9,242 nt of DNA, from contig CANEUK010000043.1 of the NCBI GenBank assembly GCA_947441695.1, forward strand, positions 1 through 9,242. The letters run 5' to 3'. Positions 1-5,880 of this stretch are shown here, one piece after another (the stretch's first letter is position 1; each line of letters begins with the position of its first letter). The stretch comes from Rickettsiales bacterium. GTDB taxonomy: Bacteria; Pseudomonadota; Alphaproteobacteria; Rickettsiales; UBA1997. The notes under the pieces are model-generated. The model was not told the origin of the DNA. It saw nothing but the letters and a program-made list of their open reading frames with translations, and made no database searches. The position numbers and the translations under genes are program-made.

Positions 1-69
1 AGTAAGGTTGAAATTGACGCAAACCCGCGCGCGCGTTCAGCAAAAATGCGCGTAGCGGTAAGAATTTAA
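1..69 (+). CDS. rsmH: RsmH (MraW) 16S rRNA methyltransferase, C-terminal end only
   Basis: Partial gene that enters from the left edge and stops at TAA 67-69. The 22 visible residues contain NPRARSAKMRVAVRI, which matches the conserved C-terminal NPRARSAKLR motif of RsmH. This enzyme N4-methylates C1402 of 16S rRNA. The downstream ftsL gene, 9 nt away, is its usual dcw-cluster partner and supports the call. Only the tail is visible, so nothing can be said about the catalytic domain. Confidence 0.85.
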   Translation, partial: SKVEIDANPRARSAKMRVAVRI

Positions 70-78
70 TTTTTAAAA

Positions 79-483
79 ATGAAAGAAATTTGGCAATCAA
101 CCAACAAATTTTATTTAGCTAACTCACTAATTTTTACCTCGGTTTTTGCTGCCATTATTTTAACTTTTTTGGTGCAATTTAAGGTCGAAGCGCTGCAAGA
201 CGAAATTTTAAAAACACAAAATCAAATCATTGCTTCTGAAGACGAAATTCAACTTTTAGAAGTTGAGTGGGTTTATTTAACCAGACCAGAACGCTTGCGC
301 CAATTGGCTTCGCGCTACCTTCAAGACAATGGATATGTTTTGGCAAGTCAAATCACAGATTCTAGCAAGTTAGAAAAATATTATTTGGTGAGTTACAAAA
401 AATACGAAAATTCAATTCAGTCAAAAATCGACGAACAATTAGCTTTGGATGATGGCGAAAATGTTGATCAGATTTCGTTTTAG
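79..483 (+). CDS. ftsL: FtsL-like cell division protein
   Basis: A 134-residue bitopic membrane protein. A short cytoplasmic N-terminus (about 1-12) leads into one hydrophobic segment (about 13-33). A heptad-rich stretch (about 34-62) follows and is likely the periplasmic coiled coil. Next comes EWVYLTRPERLRQLASRY (about 63-80), which resembles the 'E-x-x-x-L-T-x-P-x-R-L-x-x-L-A' signature of alphaproteobacterial FtsL. FtsL works with FtsB and FtsQ in the divisome and helps activate septal peptidoglycan synthesis by FtsWI. The ATG at 79 lies 9 nt after rsmH and leaves the membrane segment complete; no strong Shine-Dalgarno is visible. The acidic C-terminus (LDDGENVDQ) is longer than in minimal FtsL proteins. 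The expected ftsI does not follow. The name rests on topology, motif and position, since FtsL sequences diverge quickly. Confidence 0.8.
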   Translation: MKEIWQSTNKFYLANSLIFTSVFAAIILTFLVQFKVEALQDEILKTQNQIIASEDEIQLLEVEWVYLTRPERLRQLASRYLQDNGYVLASQITDSSKLEKYYLVSYKKYENSIQSKIDEQLALDDGENVDQISF

Positions 484-491
484 AAATAAAT

Positions 492-516
492 CAAATTCAA
501 GCAAATTTTGAATTTG
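492..516. repeat. Hairpin just after ftsL
   Basis: A perfect 9-bp inverted repeat, CAAATTCAA (492-500) and TTGAATTTG (508-516), with a 7-nt loop. An alternative, longer pairing joins about 494-504 with 519-530 and has one bulge. There is no U-tract directly after it, so it is a poor intrinsic terminator. It may be a remnant of a small palindromic element. Confidence 0.5.
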
Positions 517-527
517 GGTTGCTTTGA

Positions 528-677
528 ATTGCTTACGCGACACCGCCAGTATTGGATAGCGATTTTGACAATGATATTTCCGATGATGAGATGGAAAAAA
601 GCGCTTTTGAAAAAAGATCTAATGTGGTCAAATTATTAGCAACAAGGCAAAGAAATGTTGGTCAGAAAGCAAGATAG
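528..677 (+). pseudogene. Orphan ORF tail with no start, downstream of ftsL
   Basis: An open stretch of 49 codons between an in-frame TGA (525-527) and TAG (675-677). It reads ATPPVLDSDFDNDISDDEME, then a basic end containing KRSNVVKLLATRQRNVGQKAR. The sharp acidic-to-basic composition looks like a real disordered protein tail, not random reading. The only ATG is internal (M about 20 codons in), and no ribosome site is evident. It sits where the end of ftsI, or a longer ftsL tail in another frame, could have been, so it may be the leftover of a deletion or frameshift. I cannot assign the parent gene. A short functional peptide or chance ORF is also possible. Confidence 0.35.
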
Positions 678-964
678 GTTAAAATCAACAAACTTCTTTT
701 TACCCCCAAATATCCCCTCAAAAAGGTTGGTTATTAAAGGATTTTTTTTGAATGAGATTGGACTTGAAGTTACTCGTAAGCTTTGATTTTTTGGGCTGGA
801 TTGGACTTTTGTGGATTCCGCCAGACCGATTGACGGCAGCCACATTATAGGGGAGGGGTATTTGATTTTGCTTGATTGGGCGAGGTTAGAAAATTTAATA
901 TGCCCCCAATTATGACCCCAAGAAATTTTTTATTACCTATTAAAATTGACAAGCGTAAGAAAAA
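678..964. other. Intergenic stretch with C-run repeats, no gene seen
   Basis: This 287-bp stretch holds no ORF I can support. It has two similar C-rich boxes exactly 200 bp apart (701-720 and 901-920, about 15 of 20 bases identical). It also has an imperfect inverted match between 707-719 (CAAATATCCCCTC) and 853-864 (GAGGGGTATTTG). It separates the + strand division genes from the minus-strand accessory block and may contain the left boundary of that block. No terminator is clear for the convergent genes. Confidence 0.4.
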
Positions 965-2002
965 TCACAATTTTTTTCCTAAATTTTTAATATCATTTTC
1001 AAGTTCATTTAAGCTTTCTTCTTTTTCTTTTTTTTTCTGAATTTGCTTAAACTTTTGATATTCATTTCCTGATTTTTCAATGGCAGTTTTATGACTTATT
1101 TTTCCTGCATGTTTTAAAATTTCTCTGCCATTAAGTTGCAAAACTGCATCAAGCCTTTCAATCCAGTCTTTCATATACATTGCAATTCTTTGGTTGGCCA
1201 TTGTTTCGGCAAATGTCAAATATTGCTCAACCAAAAGCCCAAGCAGCTTAATCTCGTCTTCATTTAAATAATTTTTGCCAATTTCAGAATCTTTTTTTGT
1301 AATCGATTTTTCAGTTTTTTTGTCAACTGACTTCATTCCCATGAAAGGCAAATTGCCATCAGACCTTTCATAAATCAGTTCGGCCGCAGTTTGTTTACTT
1401 ATCGCCCATAAAAGCTTGTTTTGCACAATTTGAAAAAACTCAATCGTCTTTTCATCTTTTGCGTCATAATCAATGCTGGTTTTGTAAATATCTTTAATTT
1501 TTTGATAAAAGAAGCGCTCAGAAAGCCGAATTTCGCGGATTCTTTCTTGCAGCTCATCAAAATAATTCATCGACTTGCCAGCCTTAAATCGATCATCATT
1601 TAAGACAAAACCTTTGATAATATATTCCTTTAAGCGATTGGTCGCCCAAATGCGAAATTGCGTGCCTTGCTTTGATTTAACGCGATAGCCAACTGAAATT
1701 ATAACATCAAGGTTGTAATATTTAACTTCATTTTCCTGCTTCTTTCCTTTAATTGCGCCATGCGAAGTGGTATGTCGGAAATTCCGACAAGCCAAATTTT
1801 CTTCAAGTTCGCCTTCTTTAAAAATGTTTTGGATATGCTCTGCTATTGTGCTTCTAGCCTTACCAAACAAAACCGCCATTTGTTCTTGATTAAGCCAGAC
1901 GGTTTCTTGCTGCAATTCAACATCGAGTTTAATTTTTCCGTCGGGGGTTTGGTAGAGTAGGATTTGGGGTGAGGGTTGTTGGTTTTCTTGGTTGTTTGGC
2001 AT
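965..2002 (-). CDS. RhuM family protein
   Basis: A 345-residue protein of the Virulence_RhuM family, named after a gene on Salmonella pathogenicity island 3. Its biochemical role is unknown. Members are common in type I restriction loci and mobile elements. Family signatures: ILLYQTPDGKIKLDVELQQE near 14-33; the HTH-like stretch WLNQEQMAVLFGKARSTIAE at 36-55 followed by HIQNIFKEGEL; the hallmark YYNLDVIISVGYRVKSKQGT at 95-114 with FRIWAT after it; and NLPFMGMKS near 217-225. The C-terminus (about 315-345) is Lys/Glu-rich and probably helical. Length is normal for the family and the frame is intact, so it is probably functional. The ATG at 2000-2002 is close to the family N-terminus. The gene begins only 9 nt after the stop of an HsdS-like remnant, suggesting the two were once co-transcribed. 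No Shine-Dalgarno is obvious. Confidence 0.9.
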   Translation of the reverse strand: MPNNQENQQPSPQILLYQTPDGKIKLDVELQQETVWLNQEQMAVLFGKARSTIAEHIQNIFKEGELEENLACRNFRHTTSHGAIKGKKQENEVKYYNLDVIISVGYRVKSKQGTQFRIWATNRLKEYIIKGFVLNDDRFKAGKSMNYFDELQERIREIRLSERFFYQKIKDIYKTSIDYDAKDEKTIEFFQIVQNKLLWAISKQTAAELIYERSDGNLPFMGMKSVDKKTEKSITKKDSEIGKNYLNEDEIKLLGLLVEQYLTFAETMANQRIAMYMKDWIERLDAVLQLNGREILKHAGKISHKTAIEKSGNEYQKFKQIQKKKEKEESLNELENDIKNLGKKL

Positions 2003-2011
2003 GGTTTAATT

Positions 2012-2170
2012 TTATTGGTGTTTCGCTGATTTTTGTGTTTTTATTGTTAAATATTTTAACAATTTTTTGTGTTCGAGTTTTTTGATATAGTTTTCCATGT
2101 AGCTGTAGTCTGGCTGGTTGGATTTGTTGATTGGAAATAGCAATTTTTGTCGATGATGTTTGGCAAAAAA
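2012..2170 (-). pseudogene. Restriction specificity-subunit (HsdS-like) C-terminal remnant
   Basis: An open stretch of about 52 codons on the minus strand, from a TAG at 2171-2173 to a TAA at 2012-2014. It contains LLFPINKSNQPDYSYMENYI followed by KKLEHKKLLKYL. This resembles the C-terminal 'L-P-x-x-x-x-x-P-D-Y/F-x-F/Y-M-E-x-Y-I-x-x-L/I-E' pattern of type I specificity subunits and related target-recognition proteins. No start codon or target-recognition domain is present, so only the tail survives. It ends 9 nt before the rhuM start, an arrangement expected of an hsdS-rhuM operon. This supports deletion of a type I restriction-modification locus, with the break about 45 nt from the end of the kinase gene. 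The match is from memory of the motif, not a search. Confidence 0.6.
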
Positions 2171-2205
2171 CTAAAGAAATTCTAGGCGGTAAGCGGACGA
2201 TACTT

Positions 2206-2235
2206 TTCGAACTTTTTATAACTCGTGAGCGCCGC
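2206..2235. repeat. Junction repeat at the 3' end of the kinase gene
   Basis: On the + strand this reads TTCGAAC, then TTTTTATAACTCG, then GAGCGCCGCC, spanning the stop codon of the kinase gene (2216-2218) and its last codons. A similar string, TTCGAACTATAATTCG then TTGAACCGCC, spans the stop of the S66 gene at 4068-4094. The match covers both coding and non-coding bases, so it points to a shared DNA module and not only a shared peptide. Confidence 0.55.
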
Positions 2236-3406
2236 CCTTACTTCCAATATTTCTATATTTTCCAGCTTGCATTGCTTCAACGAAAGATCGCGGTTTTTCA
2301 TCGGGTTTTTGCAGGCCTAACTTTTCAACAAAGCTTTCCTCGTTACCTTTCTTTTCTTCTGAGTCGACTTGCTGATGCAATTCCTGCATTTCCACCGCTG
2401 GATAAGGCGTGGTTTTAGTAAAATCTTCTCTCAAACTTTTTGTAAAAGTACGATACCGATCTGAAGCTGCTTGGTATCGATCTGAAACTTCCCTGACTTC
2501 TGGTAATATTGGCAACTCTTCTCTGGTGGACTCCGCTCTTGGATGACAAGACAAACCTGCCGTAGCTAAAGAACGATCGTAGCCACGATTTTTTTCAAAA
2601 AATTCTCTTTCTTCTGTTGATAAATCGAAACCGAGGGAAGTTGCCAAGCCAAAATCAGCAAAGTAAAGACGATCTCCATCTGTAAGAATATTCCCATGGT
2701 GAGCATCAAAATGTATCATGCCTTTACTTTCCATAAAATCGCATGTTGCTTTTAACTCTCTTTCAACCATCTCCATATCAGGCTTTGTTGTATCACCATC
2801 AGAAGCCTGAGGGTGAATATAATAATCTAATCTTGGATTGAGGCCGCTAGGTCTGCCCACTGCTTCCATAAAGATAACTACGCTATTAGAAGCGCTTTCT
2901 ATCGCTTCTATACGAGATCTAACTGCATGTGAACCACCCCAATATTCTTGTTGCCCTTGCAGAAATTTTTCTCTTCTTTCTATTTTTTCCGCTTGCTCTT
3001 GCTCGTTACCAGTGAGTTTGTCCACCTCTCTTGACAAGACCGCGTGACCATACATTAGAGGAAAGTTAAGGCATTCATCTTTAAGCACCCAATCAGTAGT
3101 CATTTTATGAGCCTCTAATTCACGCCACGCACCAAATCCAGCAGATCCAACTCCGTATTGATAATATGTTGGTAGATCAAATAAGTTTGCTGTTGATTCT
3201 GGATTTGCCATTTCAAGATCAGAGACAGCGATTTGTTTGGCGAATACTGGAACGCCATCTATCTCAAGCTTCACAGCTGTTCCGCCGATTCCGGAATGTA
3301 CTTGAGTTGCATCTTTAAGCATTGCAGCAAGACCTTCGCTACCAAGCTCTTCAATTTTTCTAGAAACTTTTTCGTGTTCTGCGCGACGCTCTGCTAATGT
3401 TTTCAT
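2216..3406 (-). CDS. Orphan Ser/Thr protein kinase-like protein
   Basis: A 396-residue protein with the main kinase landmarks: a Gly-rich loop GIGGTAV (39-45), the ATP-contacting Lys in VFAKQI (K57), a likely alphaC Glu in WRELEAH (E96), the catalytic loop HFDAHHGN (232-239; D234, N239) and the metal-binding DFG (251-253). All key residues are present, so phosphotransfer is likely; the substrate is unknown. STANLFDLPTYYQYGVGSAG (71-90) and MTTDWVL (102-108) resemble, from memory, stand-alone kinase-like proteins of actinobacteria. No membrane segment or signal peptide is seen. Residues about 290-396 form a charged, probably non-globular tail whose end, S-F-V-E...GSKGGAHEL, resembles the end of the neighbouring S66 protein. 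Base composition looks richer in GC than aroE and the spacers, which fits recent transfer. The ATG at 3404-3406 has no clear ribosome site. Confidence 0.75.
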   Translation of the reverse strand: MKTLAERRAEHEKVSRKIEELGSEGLAAMLKDATQVHSGIGGTAVKLEIDGVPVFAKQIAVSDLEMANPESTANLFDLPTYYQYGVGSAGFGAWRELEAHKMTTDWVLKDECLNFPLMYGHAVLSREVDKLTGNEQEQAEKIERREKFLQGQQEYWGGSHAVRSRIEAIESASNSVVIFMEAVGRPSGLNPRLDYYIHPQASDGDTTKPDMEMVERELKATCDFMESKGMIHFDAHHGNILTDGDRLYFADFGLATSLGFDLSTEEREFFEKNRGYDRSLATAGLSCHPRAESTREELPILPEVREVSDRYQAASDRYRTFTKSLREDFTKTTPYPAVEMQELHQQVDSEEKKGNEESFVEKLGLQKPDEKPRSFVEAMQAGKYRNIGSKGGAHEL

Positions 3407-3493
3407 AGGATTGATTTATTCGAATTAATTCATGCTCAAAAACTTTCATACATTATTCAACAACTAGCTAGAAAAAGCAACTTGCAAAAAATT

Positions 3494-3691
3494 AAAAGTT
3501 CGCAAATGGGGTCGCTTGCAGTAGCAGTTGAAAAATTTGATATGAATCCTTCAAGCCCATTATTTTCAAGGCTTAACTTTTTTAAAAAGGTTAAGTTTAG
3601 GCAAAAATTCTTGCGGTGGGGTGAAACAAATTCTCCAAATCTCCGTTTTAGCTTAACCTTGTTTTGACCAGTAATATCAAGGCTTTAGAAG
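3494..3691. repeat. Diverged direct repeat, left copy, first part
   Basis: Starts with AAAAGTTCGCAAATGGGG and ends with GGCTTTAGAAG. It is the counterpart of 5450-5643. The segment 3622-3691 aligns with 5574-5643 over 70 nt without gaps, with about 52 identities (74%) by hand count. Shared landmarks include ACAAATT, AATCTCC and GCTTAACCTT. Upstream of that block the two copies align with small gaps. Confidence 0.7.
3572..3595. repeat. Hairpin inside the left repeat
   Basis: CTTAAC (3572-3577) and GTTAAG (3590-3595) flank a T-run followed by an A-run, giving an almost continuous self-complementary hairpin. It is not conserved as a perfect hairpin in the right copy (about 5535-5560), so a terminator role is uncertain. 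Confidence 0.4.
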
Positions 3692-3821
3692 TTAATTTTG
3701 CTAAAAAATATTGAGTGATTCTCCTTTTTAATTAGAAAAATCAGTTTTTGACCATCTCTTCCGAAGAATTTTAGACAACAAGAAGCGTTCTCCAGTAAAG
3801 CATTAGCAAGTGTTGATGAAG

Positions 3822-3945
3822 ATTTTTCTATGCTAGAAAATAAAGGATCGTAAGGAGAATTTTTGAGGATAGCTTAACTAAAAATTCCCAAAAAGTTCGA
3901 AAATGAGACAAAAGTTACGCATGCTAGATATGGCGGGGCAGGCGA
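3822..3945. repeat. Diverged direct repeat, left copy, second part, with 26-mer
   Basis: Contains TTTTTCTATGCTAGAAAATA and then, at 3888-3913, a 26-nt string identical to 5830-5855 (it begins CCAAAAAGTTCGAAAATGAG and ends ACAAAA). After it comes a looser match ending in TATGGCGGGGCAGG. In the right copy the same position reads TATGGCGGAGAGGA, which is the 3' end of tRNA-Ser on the minus strand. Confidence 0.7.
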
Positions 3946-4029
3946 TCCCACTGCGAACTAATTCTCCTTTAATCAAAAATTTTACCGATGCACTATTTGC
4001 AAGGTTTTAAGCCATGTTTTGACTTAACT

Positions 4030-4066
4030 AAAAAAGTTCGAAAGTTGCAGATGCTCTTCGGTTGGA
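4030..4066. repeat. Short repeat copy next to the S66 3' end
   Basis: AAAAAAGTTCGAAAG, then GATGCTCTTCGGTTGGA. It matches 5449-5495 (AAAAAAGTTCGAAAATGAGA ... GATGCTATCGGTTGGA) with about 10 nt missing. It lies directly downstream of the S66 stop codon, so copies of this box occur at both ends of that gene. Confidence 0.6.
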
Positions 4067-4067
4067 A

Positions 4068-4094
4068 TTCGAACTATAATTCGTTTGAACCGCC
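4068..4094. repeat. Junction repeat at the 3' end of the S66 gene
   Basis: TTCGAACTATAATTCG then TTTGAACCGCC spans the stop codon (TAG on the minus strand, 4074-4076) and encodes the final GGSNEL. It is the partner of 2206-2235 at the kinase gene. Confidence 0.55.
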
Positions 4095-5351
4095 TAAACT
4101 TTTTCCTTTAGTTGGATCGCTTCTTATTCTTTCAACCCAAGATTTTTGTTCGGATTCCGGTTTTTCAGCAACGTCTATTTTTCTACTTTGTACCGCTAAA
4201 ACAACGTTTTCTCCAATATAATCACCTTCAGTTGTTATTTTGCATTTTCCGCATGCAATGTATTCACCCCTTCTACTTCCATGTCCAAATACAGAGGGTC
4301 CAGTTGCAGACTGAAGGACTGGAATATTCACTCCTCTTGCACTTAATCTTTCAGCGAATTCTTGGTAAAATTTTTGTTGAGCATCGCCCTTCATAGGAAA
4401 TTCTCCCAAGACAATGGCTTTAGAACTATCAAATACTCCAGAGTCAATCATGGTGGTAATTTTATCCATTAATTTGCTATCATGAGCAGATTCTAACATG
4501 GCTATTTTTCCATCAAAAACTCTCCGACTAACACAGCCAGCGTCAAACATTTGGCCGTAGGAAGTGTGTATGCTGATAGCCAATACATCACCATCAATAT
4601 TCTGGCTTGGTAGCGCAGAACCTTGCACTTCTTTTAATTTTATTTCAACATCCCTTTCGCCCTTTAAATATTCTAAATCAAAAATGTTAGAGGCTTCAAC
4701 TAATGTTATATTGGGAGTTTTATCGGAAAAATAAAATGGTAAATATGTACCATCAGAAAAACCAAAGACTACTGTTGGAGATGGATTAAATTTTTCTTGC
4801 ATTACACGAGAAAGTCTTTGTGGCATATGTCTTTCTCCTATAGTGCCACCGCCATGATTGAAGATGATTGTTTGATTAGGATCTTCTGCAACCTCAGCAA
4901 AATATTTTACTCTTTTGTCTAAATCTTGTTCATAAAAATTAATTTCTGCTTTTGCATCAAAAGTTGTTTCTTCACCAGGAAATAATTCTTCAAATACCTC
5001 AAAATAATGTGGAGGAATTTTGCTTAATAAATTTTCTTTAGTTTCTAGCAAGTGAAAGATTTTATTATCATCTCGTCTTGCGAAACCATATTGCTCTAGG
5101 CTATCTAAGAATTCAAATCTATATATTTTATCCCAATCTTCTTGATCAAATTTAATCTCTTCGTCTTCATTTAATTGAGCACAATCAATCAAACATCTGA
5201 CATCAAAACCACCATCCTTTAAAATTTTTATATTACGGGTTAATTCGCCTTCTGCCCATTGTTTTTTATCTTTGGAAGACATGGGTGGACCGTATGTATA
5301 GCTTGAGGCCATCAATATATTCACCGATTTATTATTGGAGGTATCCTTCAT
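4074..5351 (-). CDS. S66-family LD-carboxypeptidase / MccF-like protein, divergent
   Basis: A 425-residue protein with the parts of an S66 serine peptidase in order. The N-terminal strand is MASSYTYGPP (14-23), and GGGTIGERHMPQRL (167-180) is in the place of the family R-G-G-Y-G motif. Then come the nucleophile elbow VVFGFSDGTYLPF (S199), KIAMLES with the triad Glu (E287), VFDSSKAIVLGEF (306-318), and PSVFGHGSRRGEY with the triad His (H357). Spacings of 88 and 70 residues resemble those of known LD-carboxypeptidases. Family members trim the terminal D-Ala from muropeptides or cleave peptide-nucleotide antibiotics (MccF). An extra segment of about 100 residues (60-160) and a tail (about 390-425) make it longer than the usual 300-350. 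No signal peptide is evident, so it is probably cytoplasmic or exported by another route. The tail, S-W-V-E...KSLGGSNEL, resembles that of the kinase. The substrate is unknown. Confidence 0.72.
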   Translation of the reverse strand: MKDTSNNKSVNILMASSYTYGPPMSSKDKKQWAEGELTRNIKILKDGGFDVRCLIDCAQLNEDEEIKFDQEDWDKIYRFEFLDSLEQYGFARRDDNKIFHLLETKENLLSKIPPHYFEVFEELFPGEETTFDAKAEINFYEQDLDKRVKYFAEVAEDPNQTIIFNHGGGTIGERHMPQRLSRVMQEKFNPSPTVVFGFSDGTYLPFYFSDKTPNITLVEASNIFDLEYLKGERDVEIKLKEVQGSALPSQNIDGDVLAISIHTSYGQMFDAGCVSRRVFDGKIAMLESAHDSKLMDKITTMIDSGVFDSSKAIVLGEFPMKGDAQQKFYQEFAERLSARGVNIPVLQSATGPSVFGHGSRRGEYIACGKCKITTEGDYIGENVVLAVQSRKIDVAEKPESEQKSWVERIRSDPTKGKSLGGSNEL

Positions 5352-5395
5352 AAGTAGTACTAAATATATGCCAAAACGGATTAATTATTAGGCTA

Positions 5396-5424
5396 AATTT
5401 AGCTAAAGTTATAAAACATTTCAA
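5396..5424 (-). promoter_or_regulatory. Candidate sigma-70 promoter of the S66 gene
   Basis: On the minus strand, TTGAAA (5419-5424) and TAAATT (5396-5401) are separated by 17 nt. This would start transcription about 40 nt before the ATG at 5351. The -10 box overlaps a 12-nt palindrome, GCTAAATTTAGC (5392-5403), which could be an operator. In such AT-rich DNA matches like this occur by chance. Confidence 0.3.
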
Positions 5425-5449
5425 TCAGATACAACTTAAACTATTTTTA

Positions 5450-5643
5450 AAAAAGTTCGAAAATGAGACAAAACCGCCAGATGCTATCGGTTGGAAAATT
5501 TCGATAAAATGCTGCAGAGGCTTTATTTCCAAGTATGTACTTAGCCAAAAAAGTAAGCTCAGGTAAAAAAGAATGAGACAAATTATCCGAATCTCCACGT
5601 CGGCTTAACCTTAATACAACCAATAAAATCAATGGCTTAGAAG
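5450..5643. repeat. Diverged direct repeat, right copy, first part
   Basis: Begins with AAAAAGTTCGAAAATGAGAC, the same 24-nt box that occurs at 3890-3913 and 5832-5855, and continues to GGCTTAGAAG. It is the counterpart of 3494-3691; 5574-5643 gives the ungapped 70-nt alignment. It lies just upstream of the S66 promoter region. The kinase gene has its own copy in the same upstream position. Confidence 0.7.
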
Positions 5644-5773
5644 CCTAGAGCAATCCACAACACTACTTAATTCTCTATTTTTTCTAAAGGAGACGAATTT
5701 TTTCAAATCTCCGCTGATACATCTTTGCTAGAAAAAACATATCTCTAGTTAAGTCCAGCTTGTGTTTGTGTGG

Positions 5774-5880
5774 GTTTTTTCGTGCTAGAAAATCAAGGGA
5801 AATTTTGGTTTTCGATTGTACTTCGGAGACCAAAAAGTTCGAAAATGAGACAAAATGAACGACCGATATTATGGCGGAGA
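5774..5880. repeat. Diverged direct repeat, right copy, second part, fused to the tRNA end
   Basis: GGTTTTTTCGTGCTAGAAAA is followed by the 26-nt identical string at 5830-5855 and then by TATTATGGCGGAGAGG, which enters the 3' end of tRNA-Ser at 5872. It is the counterpart of 3822-3945. A repeat abutting the CCA end of a tRNA gene is where integrative elements often recombine. No integrase is visible in the window. Confidence 0.65.

Larger units (their letters stand above)
3407..4073. other. 667-bp spacer made of degenerate repeats
   Basis: No gene is supported here. Most of the stretch is made of repeat copies that recur on the other side of the S66 gene: 3494-3691 matches 5450-5643, 3822-3945 matches 5774-5880, and a short copy lies at 4030-4066. 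Short open frames inside are side effects of these repeats. A minus-strand promoter for the kinase gene must lie near 3407-3500, but I see no convincing pair of boxes. Confidence 0.6.

Noticed and set aside
636..845. Minus-strand open frame of 69 codons
   Set aside because: Low-complexity, Ser/Lys/Phe-rich translation with no motif; it overlaps the end of the orphan tail frame at 528-677 and has no ribosome site.
2131..2418. Plus-strand open frame of 95 codons
   Set aside because: It lies antisense to the 3' end of the kinase gene and the HsdS-like remnant; its composition is that of a shadow frame.
3482..3667. Plus-strand open frame of 61 codons in the spacer
   Set aside because: It falls inside the left repeat; the matching part of the right repeat is not open in the same frame, so coding is not conserved.
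3931..3960. Possible second tRNA 3' end on the minus strand (GTTCGCAGTGGGATCGCC... ending in CCA)
   Set aside because: The would-be T-arm does not pair and no upstream tRNA half is present; treated only as a look-alike next to the repeat.
5447..5632. Minus-strand open frame of 61 codons in the spacer
   Set aside because: It falls inside the right repeat and is not preserved in the left copy.
3407..5871. CRISPR array
   Set aside because: Repeat copies are few, diverged and irregularly spaced, with a gene between them and no cas genes.
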